Below, in pieces: positions 16,600 to 25,930 of a stretch of 64,000 bases of DNA. Source of the stretch: Bacteroidales bacterium. Its GTDB lineage: Bacteria; Bacteroidota; Bacteroidia; Bacteroidales; Muribaculaceae. Both the position numbers and the translations under genes were made by a program. The notes beneath the pieces were generated by a model. That model made no database searches. It worked only from the letters and a program-made list of their open reading frames with translations, and was not told where the DNA came from. The stretch covers positions 4,833 through 68,832 of the forward strand of contig QAMW01000006.1 of NCBI GenBank assembly GCA_003150235.1, written 5' to 3'. Each line of letters starts with the position of its first letter. The first letter of the stretch is position 1.

Positions 16600-17547
16600 T
16601 CAGAGGGGATATTGGTCGAAGGCGTAGAGGAGGGTTGAGAGGTAGCGTTCGCCGGTGTCGGGAAGAAGTGCTACGATGGTCTTGCCGGCGTTTTCGGGGC
16701 GCTTCGCAATCTGCTCGGCGGCATACATAGCCGCGCCCGAGGAAATGCCTACCAGCAGACCTTCGAGGCGCGCCAAATTTCGGGATGCCTTTATCGCATC
16801 GTCATCCGTTACGCGTATTATCTCATCAACGACCGATGAATCGTAATTGCCGGGGATGAATCCGGCACCGATACCTTGAATCTTGTGAGGTCCCGGCTTG
16901 TCGCCCGACAAGACTGCGGAACTGTCGGGCTCGACGGCGATAGCCTTTACTGCCGGATTCAGCTCCTTGAGCCGTCGCGCTGTGCCGCAAAGAGTGCCTC
17001 CGGTACCGACACAAGCCACGAAGAAATCAACCTTGCCATCGGTGTCGCGCCATATTTCCTCAGCGGTGGTATGGTAATGACGTGCGGGATTTGCCGGATT
17101 CTCAAACTGCTGCGGGATGTAAGAGCCCGGAGTAGCCTGATTGAGTTCATCGGCACGGCGTATAGCCCCTGCCATCCCTTCCTGACCGGGAGTAAGCACA
17201 AGAGTGGCACCGAGAGCCTTGAGAAGATTCTGACGCTCGACACTCATGGTATCAGGCATCGTCAGTATAAGTTTGTAGCCTTTCACGGCAGCCACCCATG
17301 CAAGTCCGATGCCGGTGTTTCCGCTCGTCGGCTCAATAATCGTGGCACCGGGAGAAAGCAGCCCGCGTTTCTCGGCATCCTCAATCATGGCAAAGGCTAT
17401 GCGGTCCTTCACGCTCCCGCCGGGATTGAAACTCTCTATTTTTACAAGCAGACGGGCGTGGAGGTTGTCGGTTTTCTCGATATTGGCAACTTCAAGCAAC
17501 GGGGTATTTCCGATAAGTTCGGTAAGTGATTTATAAACCTTAGCCAT
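16600..17547 (-). CDS. cysK: CysK, cysteine synthase A
   Basis: This 315-residue PLP enzyme makes cysteine from O-acetylserine and sulfide in the cytoplasm. The PLP lysine is in NPGGSVKDRIAF (near residue 46), the substrate loop is PTSGNTGIGLAW, and the PLP-phosphate glycine loop is GTGGTLCGTARRL. Length is typical of CysK. It is monocistronic, with a good promoter (17571-17602) and a shared terminator. CysM differs mainly in specificity and cannot be wholly excluded, but the sequence pattern favours CysK. Confidence 0.93.
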   Translation of the reverse strand: MAKVYKSLTELIGNTPLLEVANIEKTDNLHARLLVKIESFNPGGSVKDRIAFAMIEDAEKRGLLSPGATIIEPTSGNTGIGLAWVAAVKGYKLILTMPDTMSVERQNLLKALGATLVLTPGQEGMAGAIRRADELNQATPGSYIPQQFENPANPARHYHTTAEEIWRDTDGKVDFFVACVGTGGTLCGTARRLKELNPAVKAIAVEPDSSAVLSGDKPGPHKIQGIGAGFIPGNYDSSVVDEIIRVTDDDAIKASRNLARLEGLLVGISSGAAMYAAEQIAKRPENAGKTIVALLPDTGERYLSTLLYAFDQYPL

Positions 17548-17570
17548 AATGAATGATATTTAATGATTTT

Positions 17571-17602
17571 GCAAAATTAGTCGCATAACGGTTATCATGC
17601 AA
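17571..17602 (-). promoter_or_regulatory. cysK promoter
   Basis: On the minus strand, TTG (17602-17600), 20 bases, then TAATTTTGC (17579-17571) lie 24 bases before the cysK ATG. Confidence 0.65.
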
Positions 17603-17633
17603 TAGCATAAACGCAATAGCGGTGACTAATTGT

Positions 17634-18569
17634 TCAGAAAGAGATGCGATAAGTGTCGTAAATCACTGAACGCCCCCCAAATTCCTCCTTGTGAGCAACC
17701 ATGCCTTCATTAAGATACCAGCCTCCATCCTCATTGGATGTGCCGAAATCAAAATATGAGGCATCTGTGAAGCGGTTAAATATCACATCATGATAGATGA
17801 CATCGGTAGCATATATCTCCTTGCCTTCGGGAGTGGCGGCGGCATACTGGAGATGAAGCACCCCGTTACATATATAGATAACGGCACCGGCGACCACCTC
17901 ACTCTCATGACGCGCTACAAAGAAGCGTATTTCCGCCGGGAACGCCTTGTGCAGACGCTCAAGCTCGGAAGCGGTATGCACCGGCACAGTGTTATGTCTT
18001 ACCCGGCGGTCATCGACAATAATCTGCCAGAAAAGATTGACATCGTCCACTTCCTCAACCGATATGCCGAAGCGCCGCTGACGCTTCAACGCGCGCTTGC
18101 CAAGACGGCTTGAAGGCACGGGATTGCGCAAGTCAACCGCAGTGGCAAGATTGCGCACCGTGAGAGCCGCATCATTACGGAAAAGCGCGTAAAGATCCTC
18201 ATCGGAAGGCTGACGATGATATATGTGGGGGACAGGCTTGTAAATCAGCGCGGAAAATCCCTGCTCGCGGCAGTATGCCTTCACGGCATCAAACCACCGG
18301 AGCGGGTCGACACCCGATGTGGTGTCAGTCATCACGAATCCCCCGTAGGTAAGTCCCGTATGAGATGACAGCACGTCACTCCCCACAGTCGCCGGAAGAA
18401 GCGTGACAAGTTCCCCCGAGTCATCATAGAGCATCAGGGAGTGGTCGGGAAAACGGTCGGCATGATAGTCCATATAGTCACGTTTCAAAAGAAATGTGGC
18501 GTTTTTGGAGCGACCGACAAACGCGTCCCATACCTCCTTGTCGGCGACAGAATAGCGGACTACGCGCAT
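17634..18569 (-). CDS. GNAT/FemAB-like acyltransferase
   Basis: This 311-residue soluble protein has no signal peptide. It has the two-lobed pattern of FemAB/GNAT transferases: an N-terminal NATFLLKRDYMDYH segment, and a C-terminal lobe with ARHESEVVAGAVIYICNGVLHLQYAAATPEGKE and FDFGTSNEDGG. Such proteins transfer an acyl or aminoacyl group; the substrate is unknown. The ATG overlaps the stop of the upstream iron alcohol dehydrogenase gene by one base (TGATG), so the two are translationally coupled and may act on one pathway. Confidence 0.75.
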   Translation of the reverse strand: MRVVRYSVADKEVWDAFVGRSKNATFLLKRDYMDYHADRFPDHSLMLYDDSGELVTLLPATVGSDVLSSHTGLTYGGFVMTDTTSGVDPLRWFDAVKAYCREQGFSALIYKPVPHIYHRQPSDEDLYALFRNDAALTVRNLATAVDLRNPVPSSRLGKRALKRQRRFGISVEEVDDVNLFWQIIVDDRRVRHNTVPVHTASELERLHKAFPAEIRFFVARHESEVVAGAVIYICNGVLHLQYAAATPEGKEIYATDVIYHDVIFNRFTDASYFDFGTSNEDGGWYLNEGMVAHKEEFGGRSVIYDTYRISF

Positions 18570-19744
18570 CAGAGCATCAGTTTATAAATCTCTTCCGTGT
18601 CGGCAGGGGTGAGTTTCACATATCCACCAATCGGGTTACCCTTATGCTCGTGAAGTTTCGCCACAAGACGGTCGATGTCAGGTGACTCTATACCAAGTTC
18701 ACCAAGCGTGACCGGCATACCTATGCTGCGGTAAAAATCTTTCAAGCGGGCTATGCCCTCTTCCGCAATCTCGCGTTCACTGCGTCCGGCAGCCCCGACT
18801 TTCATCACGCGCTCGGCAAACTGCGCCACCTTCGACGGATTGGTGCGTATAACCCAAGTCATCCAGGCGGGATTGACCACGGCAAGCCCGGCACCGTGAG
18901 CCACATCGTAAATCGCACTCAGTTCATGCTCGATAAAGTGAGATGCCCAGTCCTCGACACGACCGGTGCCGCACAGTCCGTTATGGGCGAGTGTCGCGCT
19001 CCACATGATGTTGGCACGGGCATCGTAGTCAAGCGGATTATCCATTATCTTATGCGCTTCAGCAATGATTGCCGTGAGGAGTCCTTCTGCCACGCGGTCA
19101 GTGGTCTCGCATCCGGACGTATTGCTGAAATAACGCTCGAAAATGTGAGCCATCATGTCCACAATTCCGCAGGCGGTCTGATAAGGCGGAAGGGTAAAAG
19201 TAAGTTCCGGATTCATCACCGCGAAACGGGGGCGCAGGGCACTCTCCGTGCGGAGGCTCAGTTTGATAAGCCCGTCTTTTTTAGTGATGACCGAATTACC
19301 TGACCCTTCGCTGCCGGCAGCCGGAATCGTCAACACGACACCCACAGGCATCGCCTTCTCAACTATCTTCTTTCCACAATAGAAATCCCAGAAATCACCC
19401 TCATAAGGCACACCGCAGGCAATACCTTTCGCGGTGTCAATCACCGATCCGCCTCCTACGGCGAGCAGGAAATCAATGCCATGAGCGCGCACAAGCTCTA
19501 TGCCTTCATATACACGGTCGTCGGTAGGGTTAGGGCATATGCCCCCCATTTCCTCCCATATCACGCCCGCATCGTCGAGCGACTTTTTCACCCGGTCAAG
19601 CAGACCGCTGCGCACCACCGAGCCGCCTCCATAGACAATGAGCGCCTTTTTGCCGCCAAACTGCTTTACGAGGTCGCCGGTAAGGGCTTCCGTGTCACGT
19701 CCGAACACAAATTTCGTAGGACTCCAAAATGTGAAATTATTCAT
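18569..19744 (-). CDS. Iron-containing alcohol dehydrogenase (YqhD/BdhA-like)
   Basis: This 391-residue enzyme belongs to the iron-dependent alcohol dehydrogenase family, which reduces aldehydes to alcohols with NAD(P)H. The nucleotide loop is GGGSVIDTAKGIA (about residues 97-109). The metal region includes MAHIFERYF, HNGLCGTGR and the YDVAHGAGLAVVNPAWM block. Length and pattern match YqhD/BdhA rather than AdhE. It is the first gene of a pair with the GNAT-like gene. A strong terminator just upstream separates it from yidC. Confidence 0.9.
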   Translation of the reverse strand: MNNFTFWSPTKFVFGRDTEALTGDLVKQFGGKKALIVYGGGSVVRSGLLDRVKKSLDDAGVIWEEMGGICPNPTDDRVYEGIELVRAHGIDFLLAVGGGSVIDTAKGIACGVPYEGDFWDFYCGKKIVEKAMPVGVVLTIPAAGSEGSGNSVITKKDGLIKLSLRTESALRPRFAVMNPELTFTLPPYQTACGIVDMMAHIFERYFSNTSGCETTDRVAEGLLTAIIAEAHKIMDNPLDYDARANIMWSATLAHNGLCGTGRVEDWASHFIEHELSAIYDVAHGAGLAVVNPAWMTWVIRTNPSKVAQFAERVMKVGAAGRSEREIAEEGIARLKDFYRSIGMPVTLGELGIESPDIDRLVAKLHEHKGNPIGGYVKLTPADTEEIYKLML

Positions 19745-19767
19745 GGATAAAAGTTGTTTGATTATAA

Positions 19768-19813
19768 AGAAGGTAGCTAAAATAGCCGGTAAAAGCCATC
19801 TTAGCTACCTTTG
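19768..19813 (-). terminator. Terminator of pyrG-yidC
   Basis: An 11-bp stem (AAGGTAGCTAA at 19770-19780 with 19801-19811) lies directly after the yidC stop on the minus strand. The loop contains a second small GGC/GCC pairing. Confidence 0.7.
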
Positions 19814-19823
19814 TTATTGTTGA

Positions 19824-21926
19824 TTAACGGCGGTTACCTTTCTGACGTTTCTGCTGTTCGCGCAGGGCTGCCTGCTGCTGACGCTGAGCCTCCTCAAGAC
19901 GAGCCATGAAGCCCGATTTCTTGCGGGGTTTCTTTGCTGCCTCAGCCATCTTGGCGCGCATCTTTTCCTCACTTACCACATGACGGAACACGTAGGTCTG
20001 GATGATGGTAATCAAGAGAGAAAGGAAGTAGTAGTAGCTAAGACCGGCGGCATAATTGTTGAAGAACACAAGGAACATCAACGGCATAAGATACATCATC
20101 CATTTCATGCCCGGCATAGCGTTGCTCGATGCCTGACTCGCCATCGTAATCTTGGTATAGATGATGTTGGTGGCGGTCATCAACAGACAGAAAAGCGATA
20201 TGTGATTACCGAAATATTCGGTGACAAGCGGTATATTAGCGGTCCACGAGATTATCGCATCGGGAGCCGAGAGGTCTTTCGCCCAGAGGAACGACTCGCC
20301 ACGCAACTCTATACATGAGGGGAAGAAGGTGAACATGGCAATCAGCACCGGCATCTGCAGCAACATCGGCAAGCATCCCGCCATAGGATTGGCACCGGCA
20401 CGGGAATACAGCTCCATGGTCTTCTGCTGACGGGTCATCGCATTTTCCTGACCGGGATATTTCTCGTTGATAGCCTGAATCTCGGGATTGAGCAGACGCA
20501 TCTTCGCCTGCGACATATAGCTCTTATAGGTGAAGGGGAAGATGATAATCTTTATAAATATGGTCAGGAGCAGAATGATGATACCGTAGTTGGTAAACCA
20601 CTTGCCGAGTATCTCGAACACCGGAATCACAATCCAGGTGTTAATCCAGCGGAACAATGTCCAACCGAGCGGGATAAGACGCGTGAGATTGAGGTCGTCG
20701 CCCGGCTGAAGGTCGTCGGAGAGATCGGAAAGCAACGGATAGAGATTAGGCACCACGAGAATGTCGAATGAAGCCGGATTACTATTTGCAGCTGAATAAT
20801 CCACAGAAGCGACAGCATCCATCTCTTTCAGATATTCAGGATTGAGCTTGTCGAGTACCTGTGATTTCAAGTCGGCACGGTTGAAGTGGGTCTTCGCGAC
20901 AAACGCCATCGAGAAGAACTGATTCTTAAAACCAATCCATTTTATACGCTCATTGACCTCCTCGTCGTCATTTTTAGCCTCGCTGAGGTTTTCCACACTT
21001 CCACCGGCATACTTATAATATATAGCGGAATTACGCTCTTCAAACATGCGACCTTTCTCCTGACGTATCATCTTCTGATGCCAGAGGAAATCCATGGTCA
21101 CTACACTTGAAGGAATCACCGACTCCATACCTTTCTGCACCACGTCGAGTTTTACGACATAGCTGTCGGGAGCAAGGGTGTAGCGGAGTCCGAACGAAGC
21201 GCCTCCACCAAGGTCGAGTGACATCAACACAGTCGAATCACTCTCCTGCACGGGGGTGAAGTAGAAGTCGCGCGTATCAAACTCGCGGTCTGTGGAATTG
21301 AGGATAAATGAATAGTTGTCATTATCCTTGTTGCACACCACGACATTTCCACCCCGGTAAGAATCATATTTCTTAAGCTCGGCACGTGCAATCATGCCGC
21401 CCTTGGTCGAAAGGTCAACCGCGATAAGGTCGTTTTCAAGCTTCACACTTGTATCGGTACCCTGCAGATAACGGGCAAAACCGCGATACTGCGAAAGATC
21501 GCGCAGACGCGCCTTTACCGCAGCTGCCGCACGACCCATCACCTGAGGCGAGAGCGGCTGAATGGAACTGAGTTCCGGAGTAATCAGATAATTGATATTT
21601 ATATCAGTGCTGTCAACCTTGACATATCCCTGAATATTCCTGCCATCAGACGACAGCTGCATATCAGGAGCGGTAAATGTGGCACGACCGGTGGAGTCGG
21701 CAACGCCAAATTGCTTGATAGCACCGGCAAGCATATTGTACTCAGCCACTGTCAGGCTGTCAGCAGGCGATGCAAGCTCATTGTCGGTGACAGCTTTTTC
21801 CTGTTCGGTCGTAAGCTGTTCCTGAGGCATCGGGCTGTTAGGGTCGACTTCAGGCTTGTTGAGCCACATGAAGCCGAGGATGACTGCTCCCATAAGGAGG
21901 AGTCCGAGCATCGTATTTTTATCCAT
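19824..21926 (-). CDS. yidC: YidC, membrane protein insertase
   Basis: This 700-residue insertase folds and inserts inner-membrane proteins with or without SecYEG. It has an N-terminal anchor (MLGLLLMGAVILGFMWL), a large periplasmic P1 domain (about 60-420), and the conserved C-terminal core of five membrane segments (about 450-655), including FTYKSYMSQAKMRLLNPEIQ and ANPMAGCLPMLLQMPVLIAMF. A basic tail rich in K, R and Q (about 660-700) fits ribosome binding. It is somewhat longer than the E. coli protein. The ATG overlaps the pyrG stop by one base (TAATG), indicating coupling. Confidence 0.95.
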   Translation of the reverse strand: MDKNTMLGLLLMGAVILGFMWLNKPEVDPNSPMPQEQLTTEQEKAVTDNELASPADSLTVAEYNMLAGAIKQFGVADSTGRATFTAPDMQLSSDGRNIQGYVKVDSTDININYLITPELSSIQPLSPQVMGRAAAAVKARLRDLSQYRGFARYLQGTDTSVKLENDLIAVDLSTKGGMIARAELKKYDSYRGGNVVVCNKDNDNYSFILNSTDREFDTRDFYFTPVQESDSTVLMSLDLGGGASFGLRYTLAPDSYVVKLDVVQKGMESVIPSSVVTMDFLWHQKMIRQEKGRMFEERNSAIYYKYAGGSVENLSEAKNDDEEVNERIKWIGFKNQFFSMAFVAKTHFNRADLKSQVLDKLNPEYLKEMDAVASVDYSAANSNPASFDILVVPNLYPLLSDLSDDLQPGDDLNLTRLIPLGWTLFRWINTWIVIPVFEILGKWFTNYGIIILLLTIFIKIIIFPFTYKSYMSQAKMRLLNPEIQAINEKYPGQENAMTRQQKTMELYSRAGANPMAGCLPMLLQMPVLIAMFTFFPSCIELRGESFLWAKDLSAPDAIISWTANIPLVTEYFGNHISLFCLLMTATNIIYTKITMASQASSNAMPGMKWMMYLMPLMFLVFFNNYAAGLSYYYFLSLLITIIQTYVFRHVVSEEKMRAKMAEAAKKPRKKSGFMARLEEAQRQQQAALREQQKRQKGNRR

Positions 21927-23542
21927 TATTTCTGTTTATCGTGTTTGTATGCGATTGCTGCTTTAATAAAATCAAGGAATATGGGATTGGGTGAAAGTAC
22001 CGTGGATGAATATTCCGGATGGTACTGTGTCCCGATAAACCAACGGTGACCTGGCAACTCGACAACCTCGACAAGATGAGTGTCGGGGTTCTCTCCCACA
22101 CACTTCATGCCCGCTTCCTCGAAGCGTTCGCGGTAGTCGTTGTTAAATTCGAAGCGATGGCGGTGACGCTCCTTCACCTCGGTAGTGCCGTAAGCCTGTG
22201 CCGCGCGTGAGCCGGGAACGAGCACACAGTCGTATGCGCCGAGACGCATCGTGCCACCCTTGGCGGTGACCGACTTCTGTTCCTCCATAAGGTCAATCAC
22301 GTTGTGGGGTGTATTAGGCTCCATCTCGGTAGAGTTTGCCTCGGTAAGTCCGAGCACGTCGCGGGCAAACTCAATCACCATGCACTGCATACCGAGGCAT
22401 ATACCGAATGTAGGCACGTCATGTTCACGACACCATTTAAGCGCCACAAACTTGCCGTCGATACCACGGTGACCGAAGCCGGGGGCGATAATCACCCCGT
22501 CCATGCCGGAAAGTTTCTCTTCGACATTTCCGTCATTCAGTTTCTCGGAATGTATATATACAAGATTCAGTTTATGGTCATTATAGGTAGCCGCCTGGAA
22601 AAGGGCCTCATTGATTGACTTATAGGCATCCTGCAGCTCCACATATTTACCCACAAGACCAATAGTCACGGTCTCTTCCGCCTTGTTCATACGGTCAAGA
22701 AAATGCAGCCACGCCGCCATGTCGGGCTCTCCTTCGACAGGTACGCCCGTCTTGCGCAACACTATCTCATCGAGATGCTGCGAGTGCATCTTCAAAGGCA
22801 CCTCATATATTGACGGGAGATCGGGCGACTGGACCACGGCATCGGGCGACACATTACAGAACTGCGCTATCTTGCGGCGCATGTCGGCAGGTATCTCATG
22901 CTCGGTGCGCAATACCAGTATGTCGGGCTGGATACCCACTTCCTGCAACTGCTTCACTGAATGTTGCGTGGGCTTTGTCTTCAGCTCCTTTGCCGCACGG
23001 ATGTAAGGCACATAGGTAAGATGTATGCAGAGGGCGTTCTGCCCGAGTTCCCAACGGAGCTGACGCACAGCCTCCAGATAAGGGAGCGACTCGATATCAC
23101 CCACCGTGCCGCCGATTTCGGTAATCACGTAGTCAAATTTACCGGTGTTGCCGAGCAGTTTCACGTTACGCTTGATTTCATCGGTGACGTGAGGTATAAT
23201 CTGCACTGTCTTGCCGAGATAGTCGCCGCGTCGCTCCTTGTCAATGACGCTCTGATAGATGCGTCCGGTAGTGACATTGTTGGCACGTGTGGTAGGCACA
23301 TTGGTAAAACGCTCGTAATGCCCGAGGTCAAGATCAGCCTCATGTCCGTCGACGGTGACATAGCATTCGCCATGTTCGTAAGGGTTCAGCGTACCCGGGT
23401 CGATGTTGATGTAAGGGTCAAACTTCTGAATGGTAACGCGCAGACCGCGAGCTTTAAGCAAGCAGGCAAGCGAGGAGGAGATGATTCCTTTTCCTAAGGA
23501 TGATACCACTCCTCCGGTCACAAATATATATCTTGTTTCCAC
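21926..23542 (-). CDS. pyrG: PyrG, CTP synthase
   Basis: CTP synthase converts UTP to CTP with glutamine. The synthase domain opens VETRYIFVTGGVVSSLGKG with its P-loop. The glutaminase domain has the nucleophile Cys in FGICLGMQCMVIEFAR and the His-Glu pair in YHPEYSS. I place the start at the GTG (23542), because an upstream ATG (23614) would add 24 residues absent from the family and would put a -7 promoter element (23569-23577) inside the gene. This gives 538 residues, the usual size. It is transcribed ahead of yidC with a one-base overlap. Confidence 0.93.
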   Translation of the reverse strand: METRYIFVTGGVVSSLGKGIISSSLACLLKARGLRVTIQKFDPYINIDPGTLNPYEHGECYVTVDGHEADLDLGHYERFTNVPTTRANNVTTGRIYQSVIDKERRGDYLGKTVQIIPHVTDEIKRNVKLLGNTGKFDYVITEIGGTVGDIESLPYLEAVRQLRWELGQNALCIHLTYVPYIRAAKELKTKPTQHSVKQLQEVGIQPDILVLRTEHEIPADMRRKIAQFCNVSPDAVVQSPDLPSIYEVPLKMHSQHLDEIVLRKTGVPVEGEPDMAAWLHFLDRMNKAEETVTIGLVGKYVELQDAYKSINEALFQAATYNDHKLNLVYIHSEKLNDGNVEEKLSGMDGVIIAPGFGHRGIDGKFVALKWCREHDVPTFGICLGMQCMVIEFARDVLGLTEANSTEMEPNTPHNVIDLMEEQKSVTAKGGTMRLGAYDCVLVPGSRAAQAYGTTEVKERHRHRFEFNNDYRERFEEAGMKCVGENPDTHLVEVVELPGHRWFIGTQYHPEYSSTVLSPNPIFLDFIKAAIAYKHDKQK

Positions 23543-23568
23543 GCCGGTTGGTAGTTTTTTATCAAGCC

Positions 23569-23577
23569 GCAAAGTTA
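23569..23577 (-). promoter_or_regulatory. pyrG -7 element TAACTTTGC
   Basis: A perfect TAnnTTTGC match on the minus strand ends 26 bases before the GTG start. No strong -33 TTTG is visible. Its position decides the start codon. Confidence 0.6.
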
Positions 23578-23646
23578 CATATTTTAATCCATAATCTGAA
23601 ATAAAAAACGCCACTTTGCAAATTCCGACAAGTAAACATCAATCGC

Positions 23647-23752
23647 GCTCCGTGATGATTCCCTGTCGGGAAACATTTAGATGGAGCCTGCCTCCCGTCG
23701 GTATCGCTGCGCTCAACCGACGGCTACATACAGATGATGCCCTTCGGGCAAC
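23647..23752. repeat. REP-like dispersed element, copy 3
   Basis: GCTCCGTGATGATTCC (23647-23662), a TCCCTGTCGGGA hairpin and the 32-base CCGTCGGT/ACCGACGG palindrome (23695-23726) match copy 1 at 2916-2993. The right end matches the GATGCCC-CGGGCAAC unit at 6408. It fills the gap between the divergent pyrG promoter and the end of the fimbrillin-like operon. Confidence 0.8.
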
Positions 23753-23780
23753 CCGTAATCCTATCGCTTTCAAGGAGTGA

Positions 23781-23816
23781 GAGGGTGTTGCAAAATCATA
23801 GTTCTGCAACACCCTC
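23781..23816 (-). terminator. Stem-loop after the fimbrillin-like operon
   Basis: A 12-bp stem GAGGGTGTTGCA (23781-23792) pairs with 23805-23816 across a 12-base loop, 31 bases beyond the stop codon. No T-run follows on the minus strand, so termination by it is uncertain. Confidence 0.5.
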
Positions 23817-23846
23817 CGATATAATAGCTAATTTCTATCTATGATT

Positions 23847-24881
23847 TTAGTTTACTGCGGGATTGGCAAACTCAATATCAGGATTATTCATAGCCTCGTC
23901 ATTGCCCCACTGATTGTCAACGGTGACATTGACAGTGACATTGGTGCCGGCGTCAAGGAGCATATTGCCGTTGACGTTGTAAACGACATTAACCTTGTCG
24001 AAAAGGAGATTTTTCACGGAAACTTCCTTAAATGTCACATCGACATCATTAGATACCGGGGTGAGCGTAAAGGTTTTCGCTGTAGCCTGCTTCGGCAGAT
24101 AGATGCTTGCCAATGTATTTGCTCTGTCCTGCCAATCAGTTATTGTAGCGTCAATATTGCCATAATTAGATGTGCATGGATTATCGCTCCACAAATCTAT
24201 ACCGCTATAATAGCTGCCTACTGAAATTTTGAGAGACGCAAGGTTGGCGGTAGAAAAGTCGGAACCCGTGACATTAAAATTGACTTTACTTACGGCACGT
24301 TTCAGCGTAATAGATTGCGTGGCATTTACATCGGTCTTTTCAAAAACCACTTTCTGTTTCCAACAGTCGTAGATATCATTGAATACATTTACAATACCTT
24401 CGGATGTGTCTTGTCCCATACTGACAACAAATTGGAAATTATCACCGTTTTTATAACCTACAGCCCCTAAATCGTATGGCACTTGTCCTCTTATGTTACT
24501 TGCCTCTCCCGCCTTAACATAATTGCAAAAAGCACAAAGAGCATATTTTCCCGGTTCAACCCCGGTAAACCTGATAGGAACACCCACCTCGTAGGGAGCA
24601 ACCAACGTCTTCATTTTTGCCTTGTTGGTTTGTTGGGCATCTGCTATCGGGGTGCCCTGGTCATCTACAGCGACAAGATACAACACACACCTCAGCACCC
24701 ACCCGTCGGGTACAGCGCGCGACATTGACATATCACTTTCAGGGACAGCCACATTCACACTCACACAATCGCCGATGACCGGCTCTTCGGGGATAAGCGA
24801 CTCCTCGATGTCGGTCGACGAACAAGACGCAGCAAACAACATAGCGGAAGCCGCGAAAAAGCTAAACAATTTTGTTTTCAT
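23847..24881 (-). CDS. Fimbrillin-like lipoprotein (DUF6562-like)
   Basis: This 344-residue protein has a lipoprotein signal (lipobox LFAASC, Cys at about residue 20). Two beta-rich domains follow, in the style of Bacteroidales fimbrillins: first the VSVNVAVP...YALCAFCNYV domain (about 40-170), then KVVFEKTDVNATQSITLKRAVSKVNFNVTG to the VNVTVDNQWGNDE end. The DUF6562 assignment is from overall pattern and not a search. It is the last gene of a three-gene minus-strand operon with a related lipoprotein and a DUF3575 barrel. It is probably a surface or pilus-like component. Confidence 0.7.
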   Translation of the reverse strand: MKTKLFSFFAASAMLFAASCSSTDIEESLIPEEPVIGDCVSVNVAVPESDMSMSRAVPDGWVLRCVLYLVAVDDQGTPIADAQQTNKAKMKTLVAPYEVGVPIRFTGVEPGKYALCAFCNYVKAGEASNIRGQVPYDLGAVGYKNGDNFQFVVSMGQDTSEGIVNVFNDIYDCWKQKVVFEKTDVNATQSITLKRAVSKVNFNVTGSDFSTANLASLKISVGSYYSGIDLWSDNPCTSNYGNIDATITDWQDRANTLASIYLPKQATAKTFTLTPVSNDVDVTFKEVSVKNLLFDKVNVVYNVNGNMLLDAGTNVTVNVTVDNQWGNDEAMNNPDIEFANPAVN

Positions 24882-24917
24882 CTTTACTACTTTTATTATT
24901 AATTATTTACTTACTTT

Positions 24918-25928
24918 TCACATTGATATATCGGCATCTATATCTATGGTGCCGTCCCACTCAGTGTCTATGGAAATCGACCCGCCCACCTCATTGGTGA
25001 GGAAATCGCCGGTGACTGTGGTCAAACGTCCCTTCTGCAGCGGCACGACAATACCGGACACACGCGACACCGGGACAAGATATTGGTCAAACATAGTAAT
25101 CGTCAAGCTCACATCGCTGACATTATCACCGGCAAAGAGCCAGTCAAAACCGATAAGCAGCAATCCGTCGGATGCCAACGAAAAATCAAGGGGCACGTTA
25201 AACTCCACCTCGTTGGCGTAGGCGCCGACAGCCCCTGACCACAAATCATAAGACCACGGCATAATCCCGTAAGTGAAGCGCATAGTGTAGCCCCCTCTTC
25301 CGGCACGGGTCTTTGCGCTTCGTGACAAAAACTCATCCACATCTGAGGCGATGATGCGGTATTTTGCCTGCGGGCGGCTCATCTCCACCGGCACTGTGAC
25401 CGAAGCATTCCACTGATTACGCCAGGGTCGCAGGTCAAGAGAAGTGACTCCCCGGAAGCATTGCCGCTCATCGGTGCATCCCACATAGGGTGTCTTGCAG
25501 GCAATATCATACAGGTCGGAAGCATCATAGCAGAGCGGATTGTGACCGGTGCCGAGGACAAAATCGCCCCATACGGCAACATTATATTCAAGCGCATGAA
25601 GCTTGACCGAGACAGGCAGCTTCAAGTTGCCGGAGCTGACTGATGCGGGGTCGGTAAATGTCTCTACGCGCTCCACAACCTTGCCGTCGCGGGTAAACTC
25701 AACTATGAAGCGGAGCATGACCTCCTTTGACTCCGAACGCGAATGATGCAAGACCGCAAACGGTTCAAGCGAAAGGTCGATGTCGAGCTCCATGTCAACA
25801 GTGACAAGCGTAGGGTCGATGCCGACAGAGCCGTCGGGATTCACCCCGGGAAACTCCCTGACGCATGACGAAAGAGCCATGACAAGAAAAATAATGTATA
25901 TGCTGACACGACGCGCCAAAGTGTTCAT
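24918..25928 (-). CDS. Second fimbrillin-like lipoprotein
   Basis: This 336-residue protein has a signal peptide and lipobox MALSSC (Cys at about residue 22). The fold pattern parallels the downstream lipoprotein: a first domain with VKLHALEYNVAVWGDFV and a conserved TDERQCFRGVTSLDL segment, and a second with NQWNASVTVPVEMSRPQAKYRIIASD. It may serve as an anchor or tip subunit as in FimB/Mfa2 systems; that is inference. It begins two bases after the stop of the DUF3575 gene, so the operon is tight. The exact DUF label is uncertain. Confidence 0.65.
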   Translation of the reverse strand: MNTLARRVSIYIIFLVMALSSCVREFPGVNPDGSVGIDPTLVTVDMELDIDLSLEPFAVLHHSRSESKEVMLRFIVEFTRDGKVVERVETFTDPASVSSGNLKLPVSVKLHALEYNVAVWGDFVLGTGHNPLCYDASDLYDIACKTPYVGCTDERQCFRGVTSLDLRPWRNQWNASVTVPVEMSRPQAKYRIIASDVDEFLSRSAKTRAGRGGYTMRFTYGIMPWSYDLWSGAVGAYANEVEFNVPLDFSLASDGLLLIGFDWLFAGDNVSDVSLTITMFDQYLVPVSRVSGIVVPLQKGRLTTVTGDFLTNEVGGSISIDTEWDGTIDIDADISM

Positions 25929-25930
25929 GA

